This document shows positions 17,591 through 26,620 of a stretch of 64,000 nucleotides of DNA, piece by piece (position 1 is the stretch's first letter; each line of letters opens with the position of its first letter). This stretch comes from Shewanella xiamenensis (lineage in GTDB: Bacteria; Pseudomonadota; Gammaproteobacteria; Enterobacterales; Shewanellaceae). The stretch lies in NCBI RefSeq assembly GCF_014647135.1, contig NZ_BMOP01000002.1, forward strand, positions 248,001-312,000, written 5' to 3'. A program made the translations under genes and the position numbers. The notes under the pieces were generated by a model. That model was not told the DNA's origin and did no database searches. It saw only the letters and a list, made by a program, of their open reading frames with translations.

Positions 17591-18546
17591 TAAAAATGCT
17601 CAAAACCGTGGTACGGTGGCGTAAATAGCTCACCATTAAGTTGCAACTTAAGCTTACTGCCCGCACAGATTTGCCCAACACGGACAAACTTAGTGCCAGC
17701 ATGGCTGAGGGCGGTTTCTAACGCACCTTTTTGTGCCTCAGGCACGGTAAAGAGCAGTTCATAATCCTCGCCCCCCGTCAGCGCATAGCCTAATGCATGT
17801 TCTTCGCTCACGGTATCTTGCATCGCACGCGACAAAGGAATCGCCCCCACATCGACTACAGCGCCAACCTTTGATGCCTTGAGGATATGCCCAATATCCG
17901 AGATAAAACCATCGGATAAATCGATGGCACTGGATGCCAAAGAGCGCAATGATTGCCCAGCCAATACTCGAGGAGTGGGTCGATAATGGCGATTAATCAA
18001 AAACTCTTTATGCTCCGCTCGCGCATGTTGCACGCCGCGGATCAAGTCCAGCCCTAACGCAGAATCACCAAGCGTACCCGTTACATAAATCCAGTCACCG
18101 GCCTTAGCGCCATGACGGGTCAAGGCTTTGCCATGGGGGACTTGCCCGTGCACTGTGATATTAATTGCCCTAGGCCCGCGAGTTGTGTCACCACCTATTA
18201 AGGCGATGCCATAATATTCTGCCGCTTCAAACAGGCCTTCACTAAAACCACTCAGCCAGGTCTCGTTAACCTCTGGCAAAGTGAGTGCAAGCGTCATCCA
18301 CGCAGGCTCGGCCCCCATTGCCGCTAAATCAGAAAGATTTACAGCTAAGGCTTTGTAACCTAAGGCTTGAGGTGGAATATCGGGGAAGAAGTGAACATTT
18401 TCGACTAAGGTATCGCAGGAAATGGCGATCGACTTGTTTTCGGCGGGCTGCACAAGGGCGCAATCGTCGCCAATACTCAATTTGACATCACGGCGTGCTG
18501 GGCCGCGGTGATTGAAATAACATTCAATAAGCTGGAATTCTTTCAC
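17590..18546 (-). CDS. thiL: ThiL, thiamine-monophosphate kinase
   Basis: ThiL phosphorylates thiamine monophosphate to the active cofactor thiamine diphosphate. The 318-residue protein has the AIRS/PurM-like fold: N-terminal SIGDDCALVQP near residues 24-34, AVNLSDLAAMGAEPAWMTLAL near 68-88, GGDTTRG near 117-123 and the C-terminal TGGEDYELLFTVP near 257-269. The Mg-binding aspartates are all present. It lies in the nusB-thiL-pgpA order and overlaps pgpA by one base. The 78-bp gap from nusB holds an intrinsic-terminator-like hairpin, so thiL-pgpA may be expressed at lower level than the genes before them. Confidence 0.96.
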   Translation of the reverse strand: MKEFQLIECYFNHRGPARRDVKLSIGDDCALVQPAENKSIAISCDTLVENVHFFPDIPPQALGYKALAVNLSDLAAMGAEPAWMTLALTLPEVNETWLSGFSEGLFEAAEYYGIALIGGDTTRGPRAINITVHGQVPHGKALTRHGAKAGDWIYVTGTLGDSALGLDLIRGVQHARAEHKEFLINRHYRPTPRVLAGQSLRSLASSAIDLSDGFISDIGHILKASKVGAVVDVGAIPLSRAMQDTVSEEHALGYALTGGEDYELLFTVPEAQKGALETALSHAGTKFVRVGQICAGSKLKLQLNGELFTPPYHGFEHF

Positions 18547-18591
18547 TGTACAGTTTGGCGCGACTCACATCGGCCACCTTTGTTAGCAATG

Positions 18592-18617
18592 AAAAACGGT
18601 ATCCTAAGATACCGTTT
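18592..18617 (-). terminator. Terminator or attenuator between nusB and thiL
   Basis: On the minus strand AAACGGTATC pairs perfectly with GATACCGTTT (18608-18617 with 18594-18603) around a 4-nt loop. The T run TTTTT overlaps and follows the stem. It lies inside an otherwise continuous gene cluster. Confidence 0.65.
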
Positions 18618-18624
18618 GTCCTTA

Positions 18625-19029
18625 TTACTTACGTGCAACCAGTTTGTCGAGTAATCCATTAACAAACTTATGGCTTTCATCCGCACCGAAAGCTTTAGCC
18701 AATTCAATCGCCTCGTTAATGGCAACTTTAAATGGCACATCTTTACGGAAAGTCAGCTCATAGGCCGCTAGGCGTACTATGGCTTTCTCCACTGGAGACA
18801 CCTCATCAATGGGGCGATCTAAGTGTGGAATGATCAACTCATCCAATTGGGTTTTCTTAGTTGCTACGCCTGCAAATAGCTCACGAAAATAAGCTACGTC
18901 TACACCATCGAGACTCTGTTCAGTTAAAAACTCATGCTCGACATCGGCAATATTATTCCCGCTTAGTTGCCATGAATAAATGGCTTGAACGGCTAAACGG
19001 CGGGCCTTGCGGCGCTCAGAAGGCTTCAT
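18625..19029 (-). CDS. nusB: NusB, transcription antitermination factor
   Basis: NusB binds boxA RNA together with S10 (NusE) and supports rRNA antitermination. The 134-residue all-helical protein has the family pattern: [23 protein letters not shown] at the start, [11 protein letters not shown] near residues 72-82, [15 protein letters not shown] near 89-103 and [26 protein letters not shown] near 109-130. ATG 19029 follows the ribH stop by 14 nt, so both are cotranscribed, as in E. coli ribE-nusB. Confidence 0.97.
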   Translation of the reverse strand: MKPSERRKARRLAVQAIYSWQLSGNNIADVEHEFLTEQSLDGVDVAYFRELFAGVATKKTQLDELIIPHLDRPIDEVSPVEKAIVRLAAYELTFRKDVPFKVAINEAIELAKAFGADESHKFVNGLLDKLVARK

Positions 19030-19043
19030 TATTTTTCCTACTA

Positions 19044-19520
19044 TTACAACTGTTGTTCAAGCTGTTGCAGAACGTTGACCATTTCAAGCAAGCTTAGCGC
19101 AGCTTCGCCGCCCTTGTTACCCGCTTTAGTACCTGAACGCTCAATAGCTTGTTCAATGGTATCTGTCGTCAATACACCGAAGGCAACGGGCAGATCGAAC
19201 TCTAATGCGATTTGAGCTAGACCTTTGTTACATTCGCCTGCAACAAAATCAAAATGAGGGGTACCACCACGGATCACAGCACCAAGTGCAATGATACCGT
19301 CAAACTTACCACTTGCGGCAACACGACGTGCAGCCAGTGGTAACTCAACCGCACCAGGTACACGGACGACAGTGATGTTTTCATCACTGACTTGGCCAAA
19401 ACGTTTCAGCGTGTCAAGTGCACCTTCAAGCAGGCTCTCAACTAAAAAGCTGTTAAAACGCGAAATTACAATCGCAACTTTGGCATTCTTCGCTTCGATA
19501 TTACCTTGAACTACGTTCAT
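19044..19520 (-). CDS. ribH: RibH, 6,7-dimethyl-8-ribityllumazine synthase
   Basis: RibH condenses 5-amino-6-ribitylamino-uracil with 3,4-dihydroxy-2-butanone 4-phosphate to the riboflavin precursor lumazine. The 158-residue protein shows [47 protein letters not shown] and [17 protein letters not shown], with the catalytic His in TPHFDFV near residue 89. I chose ATG 19520 ([14 protein letters not shown]) because AGGTAAGAAA precedes it and it fits the family N-terminus. The frame is open to 19586 but that extension is unlikely. This gene is called ribE in E. coli nomenclature. No FMN riboswitch is seen in the 139-bp gap before it. Confidence 0.96.
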   Translation of the reverse strand: MNVVQGNIEAKNAKVAIVISRFNSFLVESLLEGALDTLKRFGQVSDENITVVRVPGAVELPLAARRVAASGKFDGIIALGAVIRGGTPHFDFVAGECNKGLAQIALEFDLPVAFGVLTTDTIEQAIERSGTKAGNKGGEAALSLLEMVNVLQQLEQQL

Positions 19521-19659
19521 TTTCTTACCTAATTTAGCTAAAGCACCCGGCTTGGGCGAAAAGTGGCGACATAATACCACAGTCAATCGCCCACAGCCCT
19601 ATGCAAATTATACAAATGATTAATTTTACCTTAGTGTAACGTCTAACAAGCTCGGCCTG

Positions 19660-20763
19660 TTACTCCGCCACGTATTCGGTCACTTCAAGCCCAAAGCCTG
19701 AGAGTGAATGGTAACGCTTAGGCGAGCTTAAGAGTCGCATTTTAGTTACTCCAAGGCTGGCAAGGATTTGCGAGCCAACACCCACGCGGCGTGAAGTACC
19801 TTGCCATTTTGCTGGTGCGGGAGCCTGACCTTGATCTTCCGCCTCAAAGGCTTTGACTTTAGCGAGAATTTCACAGGTATGCTCTTGATTGCCCAGCAGC
19901 ACCAACACTCCACCTTCGGCAGAAATGCGCTCCATGGCTTTTTCAAGCGGCCAGCTACGCTGCTGATCGCGCTCTGAGTGGAGTAAATCGTTGAAGGTAT
20001 TTTGTAAGTGTACGCGCACTAAACAATCCGGTTTCACCTCGCCCTTCACTAAGGCAAAGTGCAGTTGATTGTCGATAGTGTCCCTAAAAGTCACCATGTC
20101 GAACTCGCCAAAGCGGGTTGGCAGCTTACATTTAGCTTCGCGCACGACAGTGGTTTCTTTGGTGTTGCGATATTCGATAAGCGCCGCAATAGTGCCGATT
20201 TTAATCCCATGCAATTCAGAGAAAATCTCTAAATCAGGGCGACGGGCCATAGTGCCGTCTTCATTGAGGATCTCAACAATCACACCCGATGGCTCAAGCC
20301 CCGCTAAACGGGCTAAATCACAACCCGCCTCAGTGTGACCTGCGCGGGTTAACACGCCGCCGTCCTGCGCCATTAATGGGAAGATATGACCAGGTTGTAC
20401 TAAATCCGATGCCTTGGCATCTTTTGCTACGGCCGCTTTCACCGTGACAGCGCGATCGTGGGCCGAAATCCCGGTGGTTACGCCTTCTGCCGCTTCAATC
20501 GATACCGTAAAGTTAGTCGAGAACTGCGCATTGTTGTTAGTCACCATCAAGGGCAGATTTAACTGCTGGCAACGGGCTTTAGTCATGGTTTGGCAGATGA
20601 GCCCGCGGCCGTATTTCGCCATAAAGTTGATCGCTTCAGGCGTGACCAGCTCGGCCGCCATAATCAGGTCGCCTTCGTTTTCTCTGTCTTCGTCATCCAT
20701 CAAAATAACCATTTTGCCTTGACGAATATCCTCGATGATCTCTTCTATACTGTGCAGCGCCAT
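19660..20763 (-). CDS. ribBX: RibBX: DHBP synthase fused to a degenerate GTP cyclohydrolase II domain
   Basis: The N-terminal half (about 1-200) is a complete 3,4-dihydroxy-2-butanone-4-phosphate synthase: [17 protein letters not shown] binds the metal, and [14 protein letters not shown] carries the catalytic His-Thr-Glu. The C-terminal half (about 205-367) has GTP cyclohydrolase II fold traces but lacks its active site. Where RibA has the zinc cysteines and a RQEGRGIGL loop, this protein has [20 protein letters not shown] and [13 protein letters not shown]. It should therefore supply only RibB activity. As I recall, such RibBX proteins were described from Shewanella oneidensis. Many annotations name it RibBA, which overstates it. 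A true RibA must be encoded elsewhere. It is the fourth gene of the nrdR-rib operon. Confidence 0.93.
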   Translation of the reverse strand: MALHSIEEIIEDIRQGKMVILMDDEDRENEGDLIMAAELVTPEAINFMAKYGRGLICQTMTKARCQQLNLPLMVTNNNAQFSTNFTVSIEAAEGVTTGISAHDRAVTVKAAVAKDAKASDLVQPGHIFPLMAQDGGVLTRAGHTEAGCDLARLAGLEPSGVIVEILNEDGTMARRPDLEIFSELHGIKIGTIAALIEYRNTKETTVVREAKCKLPTRFGEFDMVTFRDTIDNQLHFALVKGEVKPDCLVRVHLQNTFNDLLHSERDQQRSWPLEKAMERISAEGGVLVLLGNQEHTCEILAKVKAFEAEDQGQAPAPAKWQGTSRRVGVGSQILASLGVTKMRLLSSPKRYHSLSGFGLEVTEYVAE

Positions 20764-20830
20764 TGTAGGACCTTTATGATTTTACTGTTGTTATGAAATT
20801 CTATACCTAAGTGAGCTAAGTGCCAGTGCC

Positions 20831-21487
20831 CTAACGCACAAAGCCAGCACGGGCTAACATTTCCATGGTCACCCCACCGCCTTGGGTTTCTTTAGTATCA
20901 AAGCGCATTAAACGCTCTAAATAGCGGGCGATTAAATCCACTTCAATATTCACCTTATCGCCGGCTTTCAAATCCACCAGTGTGGTTTCACCCGCCGTAT
21001 GAGGCACTATGGTTAAACGAAAACGGTGTCCATCGACCTCGTTTACCGTGAGGCTCACGCCATCGATGGTGATAGAACCTTTATGGGCGATATAGCGAGC
21101 CAGCTCAGTTGGCGCCGCTAACCAAAACTCAATCGCTTGACCACGAGCAAGACGCTGCTCTACGGTGGCAATGCCATCCACATGGCCGCTCACCATGTGC
21201 CCGCCGAGGCGAGTTGTCGGGGTAACGGCTTTTTCAAGATTAACCTTAGTACCCACTTTGTAGTTAGCAAAGCCTGTGAGACTGACAGTTTCAGCCGACA
21301 CATCCGCCACATAGCCATCGGCTAATTGCTGAACCACAGTCAAACACACACCATTGGTGGCGATACTGTCGCCTAAACGCACATCGCTTAAATCCAGTTT
21401 GCCACTGGCGACCGTTAAGCGAATATCATCGCCTTTACGTTCTAGCTTTCGCAGCGTGCCAACGGCCTCAATAATCCCAGTAAACAT
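20831..21487 (-). CDS. ribC: Riboflavin synthase, alpha subunit
   Basis: It dismutates two lumazine molecules into riboflavin and the pyrimidine that RibH reuses. The 218-residue protein has the typical start MFTGIIEAVGTLRKLERKGD and two lumazine-binding half-domains (about 1-97 and 98-200). Each half carries a related SIATNGVCLTVV / SITIDGVSLTVNEV motif, reflecting the internal duplication. The length is usual for the family. It lies 7 bp after ribD and 67 bp before ribBX. Naming is inconsistent: ribC in some gammaproteobacteria, ribE elsewhere. Confidence 0.96.
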   Translation of the reverse strand: MFTGIIEAVGTLRKLERKGDDIRLTVASGKLDLSDVRLGDSIATNGVCLTVVQQLADGYVADVSAETVSLTGFANYKVGTKVNLEKAVTPTTRLGGHMVSGHVDGIATVEQRLARGQAIEFWLAAPTELARYIAHKGSITIDGVSLTVNEVDGHRFRLTIVPHTAGETTLVDLKAGDKVNIEVDLIARYLERLMRFDTKETQGGGVTMEMLARAGFVR

Positions 21488-21494
21488 GGCTAAC

Positions 21495-22640
21495 TCACTT
21501 ATTCGATAAAGATGGATTGGACTCGAGCCTCAAGGTGAGGCGCGTATCTGCGCCCACTTTACGCTCATCGACCAATTTGAGGGGCGGAATATCGGCCATC
21601 ATTTGATAATCGGGTAATTCAAGTAGATTACGTCCTTGGCCGCCAAGAATTTTCACCGCTTGATACAGTACTAACTCATCGGCTAATCCCGCGCCGATAA
21701 AGGCACCAGCTAAGGTCGCGCCCGCTTCGATAAGCACCTGATTACAGCTTTTGCCTAAATAGCTTAAGAGTGTGGGCAGCGAGATTCGACCATCAATCGC
21801 CGGTAATTGAAGACAAGTCACATGGGACGGCAACTGCGCCATAAAGGCTGGCGAGTATGGCTCAGTTGAGACTAATAAAATCGGCGATTCAATCGCAAGC
21901 AAGGCTGCCTTAATCGGCATGCGGCAGCGACTGTCTAAAATCACCCGTAGCGGTTGTAAAATTTGCGCCTCACTCAATAGTGAGTTAAGACTGCCAAGCT
22001 CTGAGTAACGCACATTGAGGGATGGATCATCGGCCAGTACGGTTTCAATCCCAGTGACCAGTGCGCAGGCGCGCAAACGTAAGCGCTGCACATCGCGGCG
22101 AGCTTCGGGGCCTGTAATCCACTTAGAGACACCATTGGATAATGCGGTTTTACCATCGAGGCTCGCGGCAAGCTTTACCGTCACCCAAGGTAGGCCCGAC
22201 TCCATGCGCTTCATAAAACCAAGATTTAAAGCATAGGCCTCATCGCGATGTAAACCGACATCCACTTGAATGCCCGCATCGCGCAGCATTTGAATACCGC
22301 GACCACCGACCTGAGGATTGGGATCTTCAACCGCCACCACCACACGTTTTACACCTATGTTGATCAACGCCAAGGCGCAGGGCGGCGTACGACCATAATG
22401 GCTGCAAGGCTCTAAGGTGACATAGGCGGTCGCGCCACGGGCAAGCTCGCCAGCCATGCGCAGTGCATGCACCTCGGCGTGGGGCTCGCCGGCTTTTTGA
22501 TGATAACCTTCACCGACAATCTGATTATCTTTTACGATAACGCAGCCCACACTGGGATTGGGGCGAGTGGTATAAAATCCTTTGCGAGCCAGTTGTATGG
22601 CTCGGCTCATCATCTGGTTATCGAGTTCTGACCAATTCAT
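21495..22640 (-). CDS. ribD: RibD, bifunctional riboflavin-specific deaminase/reductase
   Basis: RibD deaminates and then reduces the GTP cyclohydrolase II product in riboflavin synthesis. The N-terminal domain (about 1-145) carries the zinc site HAEVHAL near residue 53 and EPCSHYGRTPPC near 78-89. The C-terminal reductase (about 148-370) shows LPWVTVKLAASLDGKTAL near 148-165 and the terminal EAGATLAGAFIGAGLADELVLY. At 381 residues the length is usual. ATG 22640 (MNWSELDNQMMSRAIQLARKG) is a good start. It is cotranscribed with ribC (7-bp gap) and follows nrdR by 87 bp. Confidence 0.96.
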   Translation of the reverse strand: MNWSELDNQMMSRAIQLARKGFYTTRPNPSVGCVIVKDNQIVGEGYHQKAGEPHAEVHALRMAGELARGATAYVTLEPCSHYGRTPPCALALINIGVKRVVVAVEDPNPQVGGRGIQMLRDAGIQVDVGLHRDEAYALNLGFMKRMESGLPWVTVKLAASLDGKTALSNGVSKWITGPEARRDVQRLRLRACALVTGIETVLADDPSLNVRYSELGSLNSLLSEAQILQPLRVILDSRCRMPIKAALLAIESPILLVSTEPYSPAFMAQLPSHVTCLQLPAIDGRISLPTLLSYLGKSCNQVLIEAGATLAGAFIGAGLADELVLYQAVKILGGQGRNLLELPDYQMMADIPPLKLVDERKVGADTRLTLRLESNPSLSNK

Positions 22641-22727
22641 ATAAACCCTATGAAATCTTGAGGAAGCGTGCCCGAATGCGGCGCATAACGAGGCGCTAAC
22701 CTAAGCGCTAACCTAAGATAACCCATG

Positions 22728-23177
22728 TTACTTTTGCAGTTTCGCAATCGCCTCACCAAATTCGGAGACGTCTTCAAAGGCGCGATAAACCGAGGCAAAA
22801 CGAATATAGGCAACCTTATCCAGGCTCATTAACTGTTCCATCATCAAGTTACCTATCATCTCGGATGGCACTTCGCGCTCGCCAGTAGCGCGCAGCGTTG
22901 ACTTGATTTTACTTAAGGCCTGTTCGATTTCATCCATAGACACGGGGCGCTTTTCGACCGCGCGTAACATGCCTGCTTGCAGCTTTTCTTCATCGAAGGG
23001 TTGGCGCGTGCCATCGCGTTTAATCACCCGTGGCATGACTAATTCAGCCCCTTCGAAGGTAGTAAATCTTTCGTGGCATTCGGTGCATTCTCGGCGACGA
23101 CGCACTTGATGGCCTTCCGCCACTAATCGGGAATCGATCACTTTAGTATCTGTCGCGCTGCAAAATGGACAATGCAT
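22728..23177 (-). CDS. nrdR: NrdR, ATP/dATP-sensing repressor of ribonucleotide reductase genes
   Basis: NrdR represses nrd operons according to the dATP/ATP state. The 149-residue protein has a zinc ribbon with C3, C6, C31 and C34 (MHCPFC ... RECTEC) and an ATP-cone domain (about 49-139, [21 protein letters not shown]). The length matches E. coli NrdR exactly. It heads the riboflavin cluster, as in E. coli nrdR-ribD. The upstream 210-bp gap holds its promoter and the glyA terminator. A further 8-bp hairpin, CTTAAACC/GGTTTAAG at about 23229-23248, lies in its leader. Confidence 0.97.
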   Translation of the reverse strand: MHCPFCSATDTKVIDSRLVAEGHQVRRRRECTECHERFTTFEGAELVMPRVIKRDGTRQPFDEEKLQAGMLRAVEKRPVSMDEIEQALSKIKSTLRATGEREVPSEMIGNLMMEQLMSLDKVAYIRFASVYRAFEDVSEFGEAIAKLQK

Positions 23178-23261
23178 TGAGCCTCCTGCCGTGAATGGAA
23201 TAAAGCCTGTGGCTTTCGCTGTTTCTCGCTTAAACCGAGCGGGTTTAAGTCTAAGATTTTA

Positions 23262-23291
23262 GCAATAAAAATGGCCGCTTAATGCGGCCAT
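23262..23291 (-). terminator. Rho-independent terminator of glyA
   Basis: On the minus strand ATGGCCGC pairs with GCGGCCAT (8-bp stem, 23271-23278 and 23284-23291, loop 5), followed by TTTTTATT. Confidence 0.85.
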
Positions 23292-23387
23292 GGGATTTTA
23301 TCCTATTTATCGGCTGAGGTTAACCACCTAAGAGTGACACCCTAAGCAGTTGTGAACTCAGCCGTCATATTCAGATAAATTAACGAA

Positions 23388-24641
23388 TTAACCGTAAACA
23401 GGGAAACGGGCGCACAGTGCCAATACTTGGCCTTTTACGCGCTCGATAACCGCTGGGTTGTGGGCATCGTCGAGGATGTCACAGATCCAACCGGTTAACT
23501 CTTTCGCTTCAGCTTCTTTAAAGCCACGGCGAGTGATCGCAGGCGTACCAATACGTACACCAGAGGTCACGAATGGAGAACGTGGATCGTTTGGCACAGA
23601 GTTTTTGTTTACTGTGATGTTTGCGCTACCTAACGCGGCATCGGCTTCTTTACCCGTCAGGTCGCGACCGATTAAGTCCACCAGCATTAAGTGGTTGTCA
23701 GTACCGCCTGAAACGATTTTGTAACCGCGCTCTAAGAACACTTCAACCATGGCTTTAGCGTTCTTAACCACTTGTTGTTGGTAAGCTTTGAACTCTGGCT
23801 CTAAAGCTTCTTTGAAGGCGACCGCTTTACCCGCGATAACGTGCATCAAAGGACCGCCTTGACCGCCTGGGAATACCGCTGAGTTCAGCTTCTTGTACAG
23901 CTCTTCATCGTCGGCAGCAGACAGAATGATACCACCACGAGGACCGGCTAAGGTCTTGTGAGTAGTTGACGTCACAACGTGAGCGTGTGGCACAGGGTTT
24001 GGATACACACCAGCGGCGATAAGACCCGCAACGTGCGCCATGTCGACAAACAGGTAAGCACCGATTTTGTCTGCAATTTCGCGCATTCTTGCCCAGTCAA
24101 CGATGCCTGAGTAAGCAGAGAAACCACCGATCATCATCTTAGGCTTATGTTCAACCGCCAGACGTTCCATTTCGTCGTAGTCGATTTTGCCTGATTCATC
24201 GATGCCGTAAGGAATGATGTTGTACAGTCTACCAGAGAAGTTTACAGGTGAACCGTGGGTCAAGTGACCACCATGAGCGAGGTTCATACCTAAAACGGTA
24301 TCGCCTGGTTTTAACAATGCCATGTAAACGGCGCTGTTTGCTTGAGAACCTGAGTGAGGTTGTACGTTTGCGTAAGTCGCACCAAACAGTTGTTTTGCAC
24401 GCTCAATCGCTAAGGTTTCAACTACGTCCACATACTCACAACCACCGTAGTAACGCTTGCCTGGGTAACCTTCGGCGTACTTGTTGGTTAATTGTGAACC
24501 TTGCGCTTGCATCACGCGTGGACTGGTGTAGTTTTCAGAAGCAATCAGCTCAATATGCTCTTCTTGACGCAGAGTTTCGTTCTGAATTGCGTTGAACAGT
24601 TCCGGATCATAATCTGCGATATTCATATCTTTTTTCAGCAT
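23388..24641 (-). CDS. glyA: GlyA, serine hydroxymethyltransferase
   Basis: GlyA is a PLP enzyme that interconverts serine and glycine with tetrahydrofolate, the main source of one-carbon units. The 417-residue protein (the same length as E. coli GlyA) has the SHMT features [22 protein letters not shown] near the start, [19 protein letters not shown] near 197-215 and the PLP lysine in [16 protein letters not shown] near residue 229. Position and codon use are ordinary. It is transcribed alone: the terminator follows, and ettA diverges upstream. I saw no convincing PurR or MetR site in the 190-bp upstream region. Confidence 0.98.
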   Translation of the reverse strand: MLKKDMNIADYDPELFNAIQNETLRQEEHIELIASENYTSPRVMQAQGSQLTNKYAEGYPGKRYYGGCEYVDVVETLAIERAKQLFGATYANVQPHSGSQANSAVYMALLKPGDTVLGMNLAHGGHLTHGSPVNFSGRLYNIIPYGIDESGKIDYDEMERLAVEHKPKMMIGGFSAYSGIVDWARMREIADKIGAYLFVDMAHVAGLIAAGVYPNPVPHAHVVTSTTHKTLAGPRGGIILSAADDEELYKKLNSAVFPGGQGGPLMHVIAGKAVAFKEALEPEFKAYQQQVVKNAKAMVEVFLERGYKIVSGGTDNHLMLVDLIGRDLTGKEADAALGSANITVNKNSVPNDPRSPFVTSGVRIGTPAITRRGFKEAEAKELTGWICDILDDAHNPAVIERVKGQVLALCARFPVYG

Positions 24642-24831
24642 TGCTTACTCCAGCTGCCAATTCTTGTAGGTAGGGTTGCGCGGTATTCTACTCGTAACGA
24701 GCCGACAATCCCAGTCTCTGAAACATGAAAATCCTACAGTTTTACCTTGAACTCGCCTCAATGCCGAGTTGAGTTCGGCGCACAATCGAGTAGAATTAGC
24801 CGCATCATTAGTCACTTATAGATGCAGAAAA

Positions 24832-26499
24832 ATGGCTCAGTTTGTTTACAGCATGCTGCGGGTGGGCAAGGTTGTTCCTCCTAAGAAGCAGATCCTTAAA
24901 GACATTTCCTTAAGCTTTTTCCCCGGCGCTAAGATCGGTGTGTTAGGTCTTAACGGTTCTGGTAAATCCACCCTACTGCGCATCATGGCCGGTATCGATA
25001 CCGAAATTGAGGGTGAAGCGCGTCCAATGCCGGGCCTGAAGATTGGTTACCTGCCGCAAGAACCGAAACTCGACCCAACGCAAACCGTGCGTGAAGCGAT
25101 TGAAGAAGCGGTTTCTGAAGCCAAAAATGCCCTCAAACGCTTAGACGAAGTCTATGCAGCTTACGCCGATCCCGATGCGGACTTCGACGCGCTTGCCAAA
25201 GAGCAAGGCGAACTCGAAGCCATCATTCAGGCGCAGGACGCCCATAATCTGGACAACATCCTCGAACGTGCGGCGAATGCGCTGCGTCTGCCAGATTGGG
25301 ATGAAAAGATTGAAGTGTTATCGGGTGGTGAGCGTCGCCGTGTGGCAATTTGTCGTCTGCTGCTGGAAAAACCAGAGATGCTGCTACTCGACGAACCGAC
25401 CAACCACTTGGACGCCGAATCAGTCGCTTGGCTCGAACACTTCCTGCAGGAATACTCGGGCACCGTTGTGGCGATTACCCACGACCGTTACTTCCTCGAC
25501 AATGCTGCTGGCTGGATTTTAGAACTTGACCGTGGTGAGGGTATCCCATGGGAAGGTAACTACTCTTCTTGGCTGGAGCAAAAGGATGCTCGCTTGAAGC
25601 AGGAATCTGCCGCAGAAAGCGCGCGTCAAAAGACCATTGCGAAAGAATTAGAATGGGTTCGCCAAGGCGCAAAAGGCCGTCAGTCTAAGGGCAAGGCCCG
25701 TATGGCGCGCTTCGAAGAGCTGAACACTAACGATTACCAAAAACGTAACGAAACCAACGAGCTGTTTATTCCGCCCGGACCACGTTTAGGTGACAAAGTC
25801 ATCGAAGTGAAGAACTTAACCAAATCCTATGGTGACCGCGTCCTTATCGACAACCTGTCGTTCTCTGTACCTAAAGGCGCGATCGTCGGTATTATCGGTG
25901 CCAACGGTGCAGGTAAATCGACCCTGTTCCGCATGCTGTCAGGCAGCGAGCAACCCGATAGCGGCACCATTGAGATAGGTGAAACCGTGCAACTTGCGTC
26001 GGTTGAACAGTTCCGCGATTCGATGAATGACAAAAACACCATTTGGCAAGAAATCTCTGGTGGTCAAGACATCATGCGCATCAACAACATGGAAATTCCA
26101 AGTCGCGCCTATGTGGGCCGCTTTAACTTCCGTGGTGCAGATCAGCAAAAGATTATCGGTACTCTATCGGGCGGTGAGCGCAACCGTGTTCACTTAGCTA
26201 AACTGTTGCAGGCTGGCGGTAACGTACTGCTCCTCGACGAACCCACCAACGACTTAGACGTTGAAACCCTGCGCGCACTGGAAGAAGCGATCCTCGAATT
26301 CCCAGGTTGCGCTATGGTGATCTCGCACGACCGTTGGTTCTTAGACCGTATCGCGACCCACATTCTGGACTACCGCGACGAAGGCCAAGTGAACTTCTAC
26401 GAAGGTAACTACACCGAATACTCGGCATGGTTGAAGAACACCTATGGTGCCGATGTGATTGAACCACACCGCCTGAAATACAAGCGTATGACGAAATAG
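24832..26499 (+). CDS. ettA: EttA, energy-dependent translational throttle ABC-F ATPase
   Basis: EttA is an ABC-F protein that binds the ribosomal E site and gates entry into elongation according to the ATP/ADP ratio. The 555-residue protein has two ABC domains: Walker A GLNGSGKST and GANGAGKST, signatures LSGGERRRV and LSGGERNRV, and Walker B LLLDEPTNHLD and LLLDEPTNDLD. An arm insertion lies in domain 1 and a linker about 245-320 (QSKGKARMARFEEL). The true start is ATG 24832 (MAQFVYSMLRVGKVVPP), matching E. coli EttA; a 63-nt upstream frame extension is spurious. The catalytic Glu follows each Walker B. Confidence 0.96.
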   Translation: MAQFVYSMLRVGKVVPPKKQILKDISLSFFPGAKIGVLGLNGSGKSTLLRIMAGIDTEIEGEARPMPGLKIGYLPQEPKLDPTQTVREAIEEAVSEAKNALKRLDEVYAAYADPDADFDALAKEQGELEAIIQAQDAHNLDNILERAANALRLPDWDEKIEVLSGGERRRVAICRLLLEKPEMLLLDEPTNHLDAESVAWLEHFLQEYSGTVVAITHDRYFLDNAAGWILELDRGEGIPWEGNYSSWLEQKDARLKQESAAESARQKTIAKELEWVRQGAKGRQSKGKARMARFEELNTNDYQKRNETNELFIPPGPRLGDKVIEVKNLTKSYGDRVLIDNLSFSVPKGAIVGIIGANGAGKSTLFRMLSGSEQPDSGTIEIGETVQLASVEQFRDSMNDKNTIWQEISGGQDIMRINNMEIPSRAYVGRFNFRGADQQKIIGTLSGGERNRVHLAKLLQAGGNVLLLDEPTNDLDVETLRALEEAILEFPGCAMVISHDRWFLDRIATHILDYRDEGQVNFYEGNYTEYSAWLKNTYGADVIEPHRLKYKRMTK

Positions 26500-26504
26500 A
26501 TCGA

Positions 26505-26540
26505 GAATCTAGAATCTAGAATCTAGAATCTAGAATCTAG
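26505..26540 (+). repeat. Tandem repeat: five copies of a 7-bp unit
   Basis: Five perfect head-to-tail copies of GAATCTA (26505-26539) begin 5 bp after the ettA stop codon and precede its terminator. The array is outside any gene. Confidence 0.95.
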
Positions 26541-26553
26541 GCAAGCGTGCATC

Positions 26554-26593
26554 TGAGGAGGTTAACTCGAAAGGGTTAAGCTCCTTTTTATTG
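26554..26593 (+). terminator. Rho-independent terminator of ettA
   Basis: AGGAG-G-TTAAC (26556-26566) pairs with GTTAA-G-CTCCT (ending 26585), with one internal mismatch, followed by TTTTATT. Confidence 0.8.
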
Positions 26594-26620
26594 CATTGAA
26601 TTTAGGGTGAGGATTTTCCG

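Noticed and set aside
19521..20830. Possible FMN riboswitch in front of the riboflavin genes
   Set aside because: I looked for the conserved FMN-aptamer segments in the gaps before ribH, ribBX, ribC, ribD and nrdR and saw none. The cluster appears to lack this control, although a manual search could miss a divergent copy.
26505..26540. Short tandem array considered as a CRISPR or attachment site
   Set aside because: The units are 7 bp and contiguous without spacers, and no integrase or cas gene is nearby.
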